NCBI GenBank assembly: GCA_022559845.1
Contig: CM040124.1
Location: 71,509,491-71,573,490, forward strand
Direction: 5' to 3'
From: Amorphophallus konjac
Lineage: Eukaryota > Streptophyta > Magnoliopsida > Alismatales > Araceae
Length of the DNA: 64,000 nt
The notes below the pieces were generated by a model. It ran no database searches. It was not told the DNA's origin and worked only from the letters and a program-made list of their open reading frames with translations. Shown here one piece after another: positions 32,814 to 44,897 of this stretch; position 1 is the stretch's first letter, and each line of letters begins with the position of its first letter. The position numbers were made by a program, and so were the translations under genes.

Positions 32814-35800
32814 TGTTGTGCCCCTGTGGTTTTGATGATGGTTTTGATGATTTGTTGTTGATGTGAGTTAATCAAATGTTCAGTCATCTTGCTGCTTAGT
32901 TTAGATGAACATATTTGATGTTCAGTCATGATACATGTTAAACTGATGCATAAAGCATTCATTGCTGTGGTTTTGATGATTGATTTGGTTTTGATGATTG
33001 GTGTTTGTTGTTAATCACTGTGAGTCATTTTTGTTGTGTAAGTCATTGCATTTGAAGTTCAGACTGTTATCTGCTCCATAAAGCATTCATATGCATTTAC
33101 AGAGTCTATACATTGATTGGCAGTAAGTCTGTACATTGAGCGTCTCTTAGAAGTCCATACAGTGCATTGCATTGTCTAAGTGTATACACTGTCAGTCTCA
33201 TTTAGCGTCTGATGACAAAGTCTGTACAGCGCATCACTCACGTTGGAAGTCTATACATTGGCGTTGGTCATCCAAGTCTGTACATCACTTGGCGCTCACA
33301 AAGTCTGCACATCCTGTTCAGTGAAGTGTGTACATTGCATAGCATGTTGCATCAACACGTCAAGTCTGTACATCCACAGTTAAACTTGAAGTCTGCACAC
33401 TAGTCTTCACTGTCAAGTCTGCACATTGGTCTTTGATTTCAATGTCCATACATTGGATTGTTCTTCAAAGTCTGTACATCAGACTGCACATCATCTTCGT
33501 GTTGTTTCTGTATTTGAGTCTTCGTGTTGTTTCCCCTCACTAACACGAAAAGATCTCGTGTCGTCTGAGCTTACAACACTTCGTGTTGAATTCTATGCCT
33601 AACAGGAAATCTGCTATGAGGTAGTACATTGTATGTCCGTACGGTTTCTGTCATACTTCGTGTTGTTTATGTTTACTGTCCTTCAGGTCGTGTGTCCGTG
33701 TTGGTTCTACTATATTTCGTGTCGTCTCCTTTGTTTTTAGTTGTTCATCTCGTGTCGATTTCGTTTGTTTTGAAACCACACCTCGTGTCGGTTTCTGTGT
33801 TGATCTTCGTGATGTGTCCTTGTCTTTCGTATTATTTCAGTAGTTATGTCTTCGTGTTGAGTTTATGAACTTCGTGTCATTTTCGCTGTCTTCGTGCTGT
33901 TTTCCTCTTTAGACTCAGTGTCCTTTTTCGCCTTAACCACACTTCGTGTCGGTTTCTATTTTTCATCCTTGAGTTGCTATCACCTCGTGTCGTTTTTATT
34001 CCACTGCGTGCAGAACATTGTAGCACCTCGTGTTGCTTTCTGTGCCACTTCGTGTTGGTTTCTGTTTGTGTCTTCGTGTCTTCGTGTTGTTTTCTTTCTA
34101 CCTCGTGTCGTTTTCTTCTCACCTCGTGCCGTTCTTATCTGACCTCGTGTCATCTTCCTTGTTGTATTAGCCTTGGTACCTCGTATCGTTCTATTTTCTA
34201 TCTCGTGCTGTTTTCTGTACCACTCCGTGTTACCCTTAGGTCTTTGTTTTTTGTATTCATGTCTTCGTGTTTCTCTTGTGTTTATGTCCTCGTGTTGTTT
34301 CCTTCTAACTTCGTACTGTTCCCATATGAACCTCGTGTTGTTCTCTTGTAATGTTTACTTTTGTCACCGCTGTATTTCGTGTCGTTCTCTTCGTTGTGTC
34401 TGTTCTGTCACAGTGTATCTCGTGTTGTTCTTTCCTTGTTTCGTGTTGTAGTCACCATATCTATCTCGTGTCATTCCCAGTACAGTCCATACCTCATGCA
34501 GCTTTAGTTCCTATAGCCCTCAATTTTAATGGGTTGTAATCTTATTACAGGTCCGAGGAAGAACATTCCACACTCCTGAGCTGCACGTGATCCTAGACAA
34601 GAGGAACCAATCTGATAAAGACACGTGGCAGGAAGATTCTGGAAATGTGGGAGGCACACGCGTTTTGTGCCCTATCCACCTGCTGTTGCTGCTATAAATA
34701 GAACCCTTCGTCCTCAGATGAAGGTGATCGAGTTGGCAAGAAGAAAAGCTCATACAGAGAGCCCCGATCCAGAAAAAGGAAGAGAAGAAAGAATGAAGAA
34801 GAAGAAGAGCAGAAGGAGAAGAAGAGAAAGAGAGAGATAGAAGTGTGAGCCGAAGAGAATAGGGGAGCAGAGATCAAGAGAGTGAAAGAGAAGAAGAAGG
34901 AGAGAAGTGAAGAGGAAGAAAAACTTACCTGAAGATCTGTCTACTGGACCGTGGATCAAATCCAGGCCAGCCAGCTCCTGCGAGAGCCACATTTGGTTTT
35001 ATCTTTTCAGCTTTCTGTTGCTGGTTTCGTTTTTCTTTTGATCTATTTACTTGCTGTTTTTTCGATACTCTGTAGAGAGGTCGGGTTTCCTCCTGTTTGT
35101 TCAGGAGAAGGGAGATTGATATCTCCGGTTGCAAATAGCTGGGTGCTACTTGTGGGTTCCCTCCAGTTTGGAGGAAGGGAGATCTGATCTCCGGTTCTGG
35201 GCTTGTGGATTGCAAGTCCAGGGGTCCCTCCTCGTCTGGAGGAAGAGAGGTCTTCGACCTCTGGTTTGCTGGTGACTGGAAGTCACCGGTTGGTTCCCTC
35301 CAGTTTTGGAGGTAGGGAGGATTGGTCCTCCGGTTCTAATCTTGTGGGTTGCAAGACTAGGTGTACCCTCCGGTCTGGAGGAAGAGAGACTTGCGTCTCT
35401 GGTTTGCTAGTGACTGGTGTCACTAGTGGTTACCTCCGGTTGGGAGGAAGAGGGGAGGTTGTTCCCCTGGTCAAGCTGTGTGGCAGCACCTGTTGCAGAC
35501 TGAGTCTGCGGTTTCTAGCGTGAGCTAGTGGAAGCCACACTCGGGTTGAGTGTGGGGTGGATGTAGGTCTGCTGGACCGAACCACCTAAAAATCTATTGT
35601 GCAGTGGTGTGATTGTCTTTTTGTGCTTCCGCTAGGTGATTGTATAGGGGCGCTCCTTGTGTTTGCCTTCTGGTTGAGCAGAAGAGTTAATTAGTTTTCA
35701 GATTGACTAAATCTGTCTGGTTAGCCCCCTAGTGACCTCACTTTGTGTTTGGTTGTTTCACTACTGCCATTCTGCCTTCAAGTATATTTGGTTTGCGAAC

Positions 35801-35897
35801 GAGCATTTACAGTAAGCGAAATTTTAACTGGGCGAAAAGGTTTTTAAGAGGAAATATTCATTCACCCCCCCTCTGAATACTTGCACCGATCCTAACA
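32814..35897 (+). repeat. L 3' LTR, 3.1 kb
   Basis: Near-identical to the 5' LTR, with the same arrays (33100-33490 and 33498-34490), TATA box (34693-34700), hairpin chain (35105-35555) and two-helix box (35556-35586). It is 25 bp shorter because of one array deletion. Confidence 0.95.
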
Positions 35898-36176
35898 AGG
35901 GGGCGCCCTCCACTTAAAGAAGCCAATTTGGATTTTGTTTTCTCCCTTGGTCCTCCACCTTGGACCATGGACCAGCCCCTATGGGCCCTAGAAGCTAGGT
36001 GGCCCAATGAGAGAGAGGGTGGGGGGCCCGCTGGGCCTAAGTGGCCTTTTACAAAGAAACCCAGTAATTTAGCGCAATTAACCCATTGGCTTATAATTGC
36101 CTTACAAATGACCCAAATGACTCAATGATAAAAATGTAAATTAAAAATGTTAGATGCCTAGCGTTGATTCCCATCA
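35898..36176 (-). repeat. T 5' LTR, outer part
   Basis: It starts at 36176 (TGATGGGAATC on the element strand) and continues the LTR interrupted by L. It begins on the plus strand with the right copy of the target duplication (35898-35902). Confidence 0.85.
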
Positions 36177-36249
36177 GCTTCATTTCATGTGACATCATAT
36201 AGTGTTAGAGTTTCTTAACTGCGAAGACCAGGGCCAAGCAAACCTTCTC
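36177..36249 (-). pseudogene. Fragment G, RNase H continuation (left of the LINE)
   Basis: The minus strand reads EKVCLALVFAVKKL, a stop, then HYMMSHEMK, continuing the RNase H that stops at ...RYTFIEKVC on the far side of the LINE (42145). This proves the LINE split one RNase H reading frame. Confidence 0.85.
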
Positions 36250-36356
36250 ACCCCCCTCTCTCTTGATTATTTAGTGAGAGAAGCTCTGGTTTTCATCTTC
36301 CCACCATCGTTTCTATCGTTCTCTCCGTCCCCTCCCCGTCGGCCATTGCTGGTGCG

Positions 36357-37805
36357 GTGGGGGAGATGCTCCCTCCGGTGAGCAACGACACCGGAAACTC
36401 AGATGTGGTAGTGGCAGCTCCACGGAAAACTTACGCCCAAACCCTCATGGAGTCACAGATTCGGCCGCGAATACCAATTCAGGTGAAGGCCCCAGCGTAT
36501 ACGGACCAAGGAGAGCTCGCCGTCTTCTTCTCCAAAGAAGAGATTCTGGCATCATGTGTACATCTTCAAAATGCAATCATAGCAAAGTGCTCCTACGGTC
36601 GACCATCCATTCCGGAAATAAAAACCTGTCTCTCACAGCGCCTTCAACTAAGTTCTGATTTCATCATCAACCGGATGAATGCCAGACACATCCTAATTCG
36701 GCTGGGTTGCGAAGCGAATTTCCTCAAAGTTCTTCTTCAAAAGAACTTATATATTAAAGGATTTCTATTCATGTTTTTCAGGTGGTCGCATGATTTTGAA
36801 TTTAACTCTGATCCATCGGTAATTCCTGTATAGATCAGGTTCCCTTCTCTACCAGTTAATTTCTACCATGATGACATGCTCCGATCAATAGCAGGGAATG
36901 TTGGCAATGTATTGCAGATCCATGAAGCAACACCTGCCATGACTGAAACTTCGGAGGCTCTAGTGTGCGTAGAGTTAGATCTGTCTATGTAGAGGAAGGA
37001 TCGGCTATGGATTGGTTTGGAAGATGGTGGGTTTTGGCAGGATATTAGCTATCATAGAGTTCCACACTTATGCTCTCACTGTCATAAGATTGGGCACATA
37101 GAGAATTATTGCAAGAAGAAATAGAGTAAAAAATTGGCGTGTAATCAATCTCTGAGTAATGCTGCTCCTCTTGCAGCTCAGAAGGTTGTTCGCTAGGAAT
37201 ATGGGCCCCGGATGCCCAACTTCCTTGGTCTAAAGACAACATCTAATGACACGAATAGATTTTCAGCTTTAACCCAGACATTTGATGATTTGGTTTCTGA
37301 GGAAGCAACTATACAAGACAAACTAATCTCTGGAGATCACAAGTCTTTTGATAATTTTAAGTGTTGTCAGCCAATAGTCCCTCCATCAGGATCTTCGGAG
37401 CCAAAAGGAAATGATGGCCCCTCATCTTCTATATGTGGAAATGACACTAAAGAGGTTATCACTACAGATCTGATTCGAATAGAGAAGGCTGCAGCATTAT
37501 CTGAGCTTCCTTCAATCCACCACAATAAAGATACAACACATAACAAGTTTTCTGCTCCACCTCCAGCTTCAATAGGCTTATATTCAAATGTCTGTACAAT
37601 TGCTAGCTCGGAAGCAGTTTCAAAACTGTCAGCCTTGGAGAATTCTAGGATGTTGTGTCAAGAAAATGGAAGCAATCTCCCCCATGATGTGAAGTCGAAT
37701 GATGTCTCTATCCTACCGGGAGTTCTTTTCAATGATGCCCGCTTGACCAGGGCAAAAGTCAAGGTACTCGCTGCTCATTCATACTCTGCAATTGATCATG
37801 TTTAA
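36357..37805 (+). pseudogene. LINE ORF1: DUF4283-type nucleic-acid-binding protein with zinc knuckle
   Basis: One frame of 483 codons from ATG 36357 to TAA 37803. The N-terminal half resembles the DUF4283 domain of plant LINE ORF1 (GFLFMFFRWSHDF near 36760), followed by CSHCHKIGHIENYC near 37077, a CX2CX4HX4C knuckle. Four in-frame stops, all TAG, at 36831, 36990, 37122 and 37194. There is no frameshift. ORF1 presumably bound the LINE RNA. The end overlaps the ORF2 start. Confidence 0.85.
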
Positions 37806-40800
37806 CTCAGCTTTGATATGGAATGTAAGAGGCATAGACAATAAAACCACTGTAAGAAGTCTTGCTCAACACATTAAAGATCATGACATTTGCATTGCTG
37901 CAATATTAGAACCTCGTATAAAGCTAAACCATGCTCAATGTGTGGCTCGGTGCATTAAACTACATTCTTTCATTGGCAATAAATAAGATTCCTCCAAAAT
38001 CTGGTTATTCCATAAGTCTAATATCTGCCTTGATATTATAGAACTTTACCCTCAATATCTGACTGTGGCTTTCAAGGAAAATAACACAGTTACATTGTAT
38101 TTCACTGCGATATATGCTTCCTGTAATGTGAGCTGCCGCAGGGAATTATTTGATTCTCTTATGGAATTTAGCCAAAGAGTGACTATCCCTTGGATCGTGG
38201 GAGGAGATTTTAGCTGTATAGTCTCTCCTGAAGAAAAAATCGGTGGATCCTTCTCTTCCATGGTGTTGTGGCTGACTTTCAAGGCTTTCTATCTGCCACT
38301 GGTCTGGTTGATGCGGGTTATTATGGCTCTACTTTCACATGGACTAACAACCAAACATGGCCTTCACATATTAGAGCTCGCTTGGACAGGGTTTTATTCA
38401 ACTCCCATTGGTTACAATCAAACTATAATATGGCTGTTAGGCATTTAACAAGAGGCCCCTCAGATCATGCCCCATTACTTTTACATATAAACTCCACTCA
38501 TCCTGCCCCAGAGAGATTCCTTTATCAGCATATGTGGCACACACCTGAGGGCTTTCTGGATTTTGTAAAAATGCAATGGAGTAACTGTAACCAAGTTAAT
38601 AGCCATCCTTTCCATGCTCTCCAGAGAAAGCTAAAAAATCTGAAGGCTGCCTTAAGAACTTGGAGTAAAGAAAATTTTGGCAATACCAATGAGACCAAGG
38701 ATAAAGCTGAAATATAGTTGAAGCTGGCTCAATCCTCCTTTGATGCTAATCCTACAGTGGAAAATCGCATTAACCTTCAAAAAGCAAATGATCAGATGCG
38801 ACTTATTCTAGCCCGAGAAGAGATCTTCTGGTATCAAAAGTCCCGAGTACAATGGATTTCTTGTGGGGACCGAACCACACAGTTTTTTCATCATTATACT
38901 AAGGTCAAAAGGCAGAGAAATCATGTCCATAAACTGAAAATTAATGACCACTGGGTGGATGATCAGGAATTACTATTAAATGGTGCTGTTGACTTCTTCA
39001 AAACTTTATTAACCTCTGAAGACCATAGTATTGATGAAAACCTCCTCTCAGTCATTCATCGGTTGATAAATGAAGACCAAAACACTATGCTATGTGCTAT
39101 TCCCTTGGCAGATGAAATCAAGTCTTTAGTTTTCTCTTTATTTGGTAATAGCTCCCCAGGGCCAGATGGTTTCATTGGGGGTTTCTTTACTCATTGCTGG
39201 GATATTATAGAAGAGGATGTCATCAGTGCAGTCCAAAGCTTTTTTCAAGGATGGGGTTTACCCCAAGGTGTCACTTCCACTATTGTATGCCTGATCCCAT
39301 AGGTAAACAATCCAACATCTTATGTTGACTTTAGACCCATTAGCTTATGTAATTTTACATATAAAATTGTTTCCAAAGACATTTGTGATCGGTTGAGACC
39401 TATTCTGCCTTCCATTATCTCTAATGAGCAAAGTGGTTTCATCAGTGGAAGACAAATCATTGACATTTTTCTGCTGGCCAAGGAAATGTTTATGGAAATT
39501 TATAGACCAGTCAGAGGACACAATATGCTTCTCAAACTTGACATGGCAAAAGCCTATGACCGGATAGAGTGGGACTCCATTTTTATGGTGTTGAAAAGAT
39601 TTGAATTTTCCAATAGGTTTGTTTCTTTAATTGCCCAAATGCTGTTAAACTATTGGTTTTCTATATCTCTCAATGGACACATTCATGGTTTCTTCAAGTC
39701 TTCAAGAGGGGTTCGACAGGGAGATCCCTTAGCCACTGCTCTTTTCATCCTAGCTGAAGAAGTTCTCAGTAGGGGCCTCAATTTTTTGTTTTCCTCTGGA
39801 CAGTGCAAATATTACCATCTCCCTCGTGGTGTCTAGCATATATCACACATTCTTTATGCGGATGATTCCATCATTTTTATGAATGGTGGAGTATCCTCGC
39901 TCAAACATTTACTGCTGTTCTTAAAGAGATATGAATTGTCTTCTGGCCAGAAAATCAATGCTCAAAAGAGTTGCTTTATGGTGACTAAATAGATGCCTCG
40001 ATGCTCTATTGACCGAAAAGGTCAATTATCAGGCTATCAACACAAGACTGGAAGTATTAAAGACTTGGGCATCCCACTTTTTAAAGGAAGAGTTAAAAGT
40101 CCTCACTTCAAATATCTGTTGGACAAAGTCAATGCCAAGCTTTCTGGTTGGCAAAGTAAATTACTGTCTCAGGCAGGGAGACTTGTTTTAATTCGATCGG
40201 TTTTAGCTTCCATTCCCATGTATAGTGCCAGTGCAACTTCCATCCCTTACAATATACTCAAACAAATTAAGAATATTTGCTCTAACTTCTTATGGCAGGG
40301 GTTTGAAATAGCCCACAGGAAGCATTGGGTATCTTGGGATAAAATGTGTTGTCCATTCTCCGAAGGTGGACTAGGCATCCGAAGCCAATCAGATATTCAA
40401 TTGTGTTTCTATGTTAAGCAACTATGGCTCTCTACACACAGTAAATCTCTTTGGGCTAAGTTTGTGAGAAGCAAGTATTATCATGGCCTCCATATCTCAG
40501 ATTGTAAAATTCCACTCCCAGCTGGCATAAAAGCTAATGACTTTGAGAAAGCCCGGTCTATCCTTTTGGCAGGCCTTCGAATGATTGTTCAAGATGGTGC
40601 TAATACAAATTTTCTGAAAGACAATTGGTACAAAAATAAGGTTTTGGTTGATACTCTTAATATAAAGAATTTTCCCCTGACTGAAGACTGTACTGTTCAA
40701 GATGCCATGGCAAATTATCAACATCCAGTCTGGCAACACTTGGAAGACCATCAACTGAAGGGCGAAATCCAGAGTTTTGTTATTCAAATTGGGAAGGATA

Positions 40801-41949
40801 TACCTATTTGGTCTTTCACCAATTCAGGTAAATTCAGTATCAAATCCACCTATAGTTTTATCAAAGGGAAGGCATCAGGTTCTGGTTTAATGATTAATAA
40901 ATTCTGGAATCAAAGATTTCCCCCTCGGGCTTCATTATTCTGTTAGAAAATATTGAAACATGTTGTCCCTGTGGAGGCAAATTCAAATGAGTGGAGTTAA
41001 CTTCGCTTCTAGTTGTGTTTGCTGCCTCAATTCCCATGTTATAGAGGATGAAAATCACTTATTTGTCGACAGTGATGTGGCTAAATTTCTATGGAGCAAA
41101 TTTGCTCCATTGCTTATCAACTCTTGCTTGGAAGCTACCACTATTAGTAGCAGGCTGAGAACAACTATAAATGAGGCAGTTCTATATAAACCCAAAGGCT
41201 TCATCTCATTGTTGGTAACAATTTTGATAGTCTGGGAGACTTGGAAATATAGATGCCGTGCAAGATATGAAGGTAATAGAACAAGCTTTGAAAAGATCTC
41301 GGAACATATTCTTGCACAGATAAAGCTAACTGTGAACCAGATCAGATTGAAATAAGGAGTCAACAATGAATATTTGATAACTCTGCAAGGCTTTGGCATA
41401 ACTATCAATAGCTATCATCCATTATATATCATTGTCCGCTGGAAAGCCCCTGCTATTAACTTTTCTATAAATGTGGACGGTGCAAGCAAAGGCAACCCCG
41501 ATCCTTCTGGGGGTGGTGGCTGTTTCAGAGATCATTATGGGTAATTAAAGCTAGGCTTCTCATATTATTATGGAATTTGCTCCAATATGGTGGCAGAGGG
41601 TCAGGCCCTATTAGATGGCCTTCGATTAGCACAACATCATAATATTCAGATTTCAATTATTTTTATAGATTCTTTGGCACTAATTGAGCTGCTGAAAAAT
41701 AAAAGAGACCCTCCGTGGTCATTACTTCCTTAGTGGGATTCTTTGCAACAAATTCTCTCTTCCCTCCACTGTCCCATTATCCATTCATACGGAGAGGTGA
41801 ATCAGCTTGCTGATGCATTAGCAAATCATACTATGCTCGTGAGATGCAACTTGGAATTCTCCTCGATCAGGGAGCTGCCCATGCTAGCAAAAGGATATGC
41901 CATAGCTGATGCTAATGTCATACCAAACTTTCGCAGGAGGCTTGTATAG
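37798..41949 (+). pseudogene. LINE ORF2: endonuclease, reverse transcriptase, zf-RVT, RNase H
   Basis: It starts at ATG 37798 (MFNSALIWNVRG), overlapping the ORF1 stop. An apurinic-type endonuclease domain spans 37800-38500 (VGGDF near 38200, SDHAPLL near 38461). RT spans about 39060-40000 with GNSSPGPDGF, KLDMAKAYDR, RQGDPL, and YADD at 39855-39866. A zf-RVT-like region with CVCCLNSHVIEDENHLF lies near 41020. RNase H (VDGASKGNPDPSGGG near 41475; NQLADALANH near 41801) closes it. Two frameshifts (near 38262 and 40950) and stops at 37984 (TAA), 38715, 39300, 39834, 39990, 40944, 41731 (all TAG), 41353 and 41542 (TAA) disable it. Confidence 0.9.
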
Positions 41950-42134
41950 TGCTTTCCTTCCTTTCTTTCTTTCAATGTACTTTAGAGACTTGGCCTCCTA
42001 TAGAAATGTATTCTTTTGATAAATCAATAAAATAAAGCATCGAGTGGCGGGTAGGTGGAGTGAGAACATTCCCTTCCTCTGGAATGGGGGTGCACTCTCC
42101 CTTCTTCCCATTTGATGACTTGGTTTTAAAAAAA

Positions 42135-43905
42135 AAGCAGACCTTCTCGATAAAGGTGTATCTTTCCTCAGTTCTGACCAGCCTTTGGCTGAGAAAATAT
42201 AGTGCTTGTTCTTTTCCTTCTTCATTATTTTGGGCCAACATTGCCCCCAGGGAGTAATGCGTGGCTGCGATGTACAGGACCAGCGGCCGCCCCTTCACCG
42301 GTGCCCTGAGCATAGCAGGAGTGTTCAGATAATCCTTCAGCCCATTAAAGGCTCTTTGGCATTCTTCATCCCAGTAGAAGGGTACATTGTTCATCATCAA
42401 TTTGTGGAAGGGGTGACATCGACCCGACAAATTGGATATAAACCACCGGATATAAGCCAGGCGGCATTGCATCGACCTCAGCTTGGTGAGATTCTTTGGT
42501 GGAGGTAACTCTTGGATGGCCTTGATCTTTGCGGGGTCTATTTTAATCCCCCGATATCTGGCAATGAAACCCAAGAACTTGCCGTTGGACACTCCGAAGG
42601 TGCACTTCATGGGGTTTATTTTTAACTCATATTGTCTGAGCCTCTGAAATATGACTCGGAGGTCCTGCATATGGTCTTCCTTCCTTCTGGTCTTGACTAT
42701 CAGGTCATCTATATATCACTCGACCTTATGGTAGAGCAGCTTATCAAAGATTCTAGTCATTGCTCGCTGGTAGGTTGCGCCAGCATTCTTTAAATCGAAC
42801 GGCATCCTTTTGTAGTGGTAGATGCCCTTAGGGGTTCAGAAGGTGATATGGACCTGGTCATGCTCCGAGATCCATATTTGGTTGTAACCTGACGATCCGT
42901 CCATGAACGACAGGACTTCGTGACCGATTGTAGCATCGATCATGACTTCTATGATCGGCACCGGGAAGTCATCCTTTGGACATGCCTTGTTCATATCTCG
43001 AAAGTCTACACATATCCGGATCTGCCCGTTCTTCTTCTTGACGGGCACAATGTTGGCCAGCCAAGTGGTATATTGGTTCTCTTCGACAAAACCCACATCA
43101 ATGAGTTTGTCAACCTCTTTGCATATCTGGGTGATAAGCTCTAGCCTCATGCGCCGTGGTGACTGTTTCACTGGCTCTACTTCGGGATTTATAGCTAACT
43201 CATTTTGTGAAACTGCAGGGATAAGTCCCGACATTTCCTTGTAGCTCTAGGCAAAGCAATCCCGGAATTCTTGTAGTAGAATATAGCTTCTGTCCTTCTG
43301 ACGAGAGCTGGGCACTGATGAAAGTCGGCCTGGGATCCTCATCACTTCCCAAATTGATTTCTACTAGTTCATTGACCGTAGCTTGACCTCCATCTTCGAT
43401 CTCTGGAGGCACCGACTATAAGTCAATGAAATCTTGAATATCATCTTCAAGTTCAAATACCTCCACTTCTTCATTGTGTTGCCCCTGGATCTCCTCAGAG
43501 ACTTCTAATTCAGCTAGTGGCAAAGGTATGAGTTGTTCCACCAGGGGGCTTTCTGCTACTTTGGATTCAGTTGGTATGTCAGCAGCTTCAAGGAGCTGAC
43601 GTGCTCTCATTGCTGGCTCAGAGGGACGGCAACTCGGTTCTGCGCCATATAGGGATGCTGTGGTGCTACCTTGGGCTGGGATGTCTTCAGTAGTGGTGGC
43701 CTGCTCCTTTTTGGACAGAGTCTCAATGATGGGTGTCGCCCGGTTAATTCCAACAGGAGCTTCTTCAGTCGGTCTTGGAGGCGTTAGTATCACCGCCGAG
43801 GCAGGGTTGTAGCAGAAGCAAGCTTCTCCTTCCTCAGCGTCTTCGGCTTCACTATTGTTCGCCATGTCAAATTTGGCTTGTAGAGCCGTCTCTTCATAAC
43901 AAACT
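42135..43905 (-). pseudogene. Fragment G: Ty3/Tat-type RT and RNase H remnant
   Basis: Read on the minus strand from 43905: an acidic pre-RT linker, then RT (KKKNGQIRICVDFRDMNKAC near 43045, YIDD near 42710 preceded by a TGA), connection domain, and RNase H up to FIEKVC at the LINE junction. A frameshift near 43220 and stops near 42835 and 42714 are present. RT motifs are close to Tat-lineage elements but clearly different from Tat-1 and Tat-2, so this is a third, older family. The frame resumes at 36249 beyond the LINE. Confidence 0.88.
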
Positions 43906-44746
43906 GTTGTGTCCCCTAGTTTTGATGATAAAAAATCATAAATCATTAATCGATGTTTGAGAAATATCTAACTTATTCTTGGCTTGATGAATTGATTAAA
44001 CAAGTGTAGAAGAATCTCACTAAATGATGTCTCGACACGGCCCAGTGATGTCTCGACACATCCAGAAGAGATTATGTTGAAATTCCAACAATTTGAGCTC
44101 CAGCATAACATAATGTGTCGACACATCCTATTCATGTCTCAACACATCCAGAAGAATTCAAGCTAAAGCTGTTCTGACTAAGTATCTGGATTCACCGATG
44201 TCTCGACACACTGAGTGAAAAGTGTCAACACATTCGTGTGATAATCTCTGCACAAGGCGCTTATGTCCCGACACCTTCTTACAACAACTCTGCACATGGC
44301 TCACATGTCTCGACACCGTTTGGTGCTGTCTCGACTCATCAGCCATGGTTCTTCAAGAATTTCAAAGGGATGTCTTGACACACTGGGGGTAAAGTGTCGA
44401 CACATCAACGTTCAACCAAAACATACTTGAAACCGGCAAAAGTTGTCTACAAGGCTTTTTAAAGGGATGTCTCCACACACTGATAGAAAAGTGTCGACAC
44501 ATCCACGATTAACCAGAACGATTCTCCAAGATTTTCAAAGGAATGTCTCGACACACTAATAGGAAAGTGTCGACACACTTGGTTCGACCAGAACAGATCT
44601 GAATCTGACAGAAGCTGATTTCAAGATTTGGAACTTAATCTAGAGGATCCGTTTGCTCTGGAAAAAGCCGTCAGATTGCTTCGGTGTCAGAAGACTGTGA
44701 TTTGGCAGAGATATTTTTTGAAGAAAATCGTACCTTTGCTGCTATG
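43906..44746 (+). repeat. S3: Sirevirus-like LTR, 5' portion, cut by Tat-2
   Basis: It starts TGTTGTGTCCCCTAGTTTTG at 43906, like S2 and L, directly after fragment G. It runs to the Tat-2 LTR tip at 44747. Five bases before Tat-2 (CTATG, 44742-44746) would be its target duplication. Whether S3 is a solo LTR or part of a full element cannot be seen here. Confidence 0.8.
44021..44585 (+). repeat. TGTCTCGACACA / GTGTCGACAC array in S3
   Basis: About 16 copies. Several occur as pairs: TGTCTCGACACACT, about 6 bases, then AAAGTGTCGACACATC (near 44200, 44375, 44470, 44545). The core is a perfect palindrome, GTGTCGACAC. The sequence is unrelated to the arrays of S1, S2 and L. Confidence 0.85.
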
Positions 44747-44897
44747 TGTTGACACCCGTTTTTTACCGATGAATCGAATCAGTTCCTGCGTCTCAGTTAT
44801 TGATGTCCCGAACAGTCAATCACATGAAAGATTATTCCTCTGGCAGTATTTTGGGCTCTTCCCAGCGAAGAAGGCCTCCCTCCCTCTCATTGGATTT

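Larger units (their letters stand above)
25464..35897 (+). mobile_element. L: gag-only Sirevirus-like LTR retrotransposon, complete
   Basis: Both LTRs (25464-28572 and 32814-35897), a tRNA-iMet primer site, a gag frame and a polypurine tract are present. The target duplication AGGGG flanks it (25459-25463 and 35898-35902). There is no protease, integrase, RT or RNase H in the 4.2 kb internal region, so mobility would need an autonomous partner. LTRs differ by a 25-bp array indel (about 26727-26751) and scattered substitutions, suggesting moderate age. Confidence 0.95.
19816..36176 (-). mobile_element. T: chromodomain Ty3/gypsy element, internally deleted, with L nested
   Basis: Minus-strand element. 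Its 5' LTR is 36176 to 23748 (split by L), the tRNA-iMet primer site is 23744-23732, the internal region is only about 2.5 kb, and the 3' LTR (21291 to 19816) is truncated by S2. The LTR starts TGATGGGAATC. The internal region keeps a gag-like start and the integrase C-terminus with chromodomain, but RT, RNase H and the integrase core are missing, so this copy is non-autonomous. The 36176 end abuts the RNase H frame of fragment G. Confidence 0.85.
36250..42134 (+). mobile_element. Full-length-like plant LINE (L1 type), decayed
   Basis: ORF1 and ORF2 in order, ending in A9 at 42128-42136. The target duplication is GCARACCTTCTC (36238-36249 and 42137-42148, one mismatch). It is inserted into RNase H of fragment G. 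An AATAAA at about 42026-42031 lies about 100 bp before the final A-run. Confidence 0.9.

Noticed and set aside
36357..41949. DUF4283, RT and RNase H frames as possible host genes
   Set aside because: Target duplication, poly-A tail, domain order and many stops show a dead LINE.
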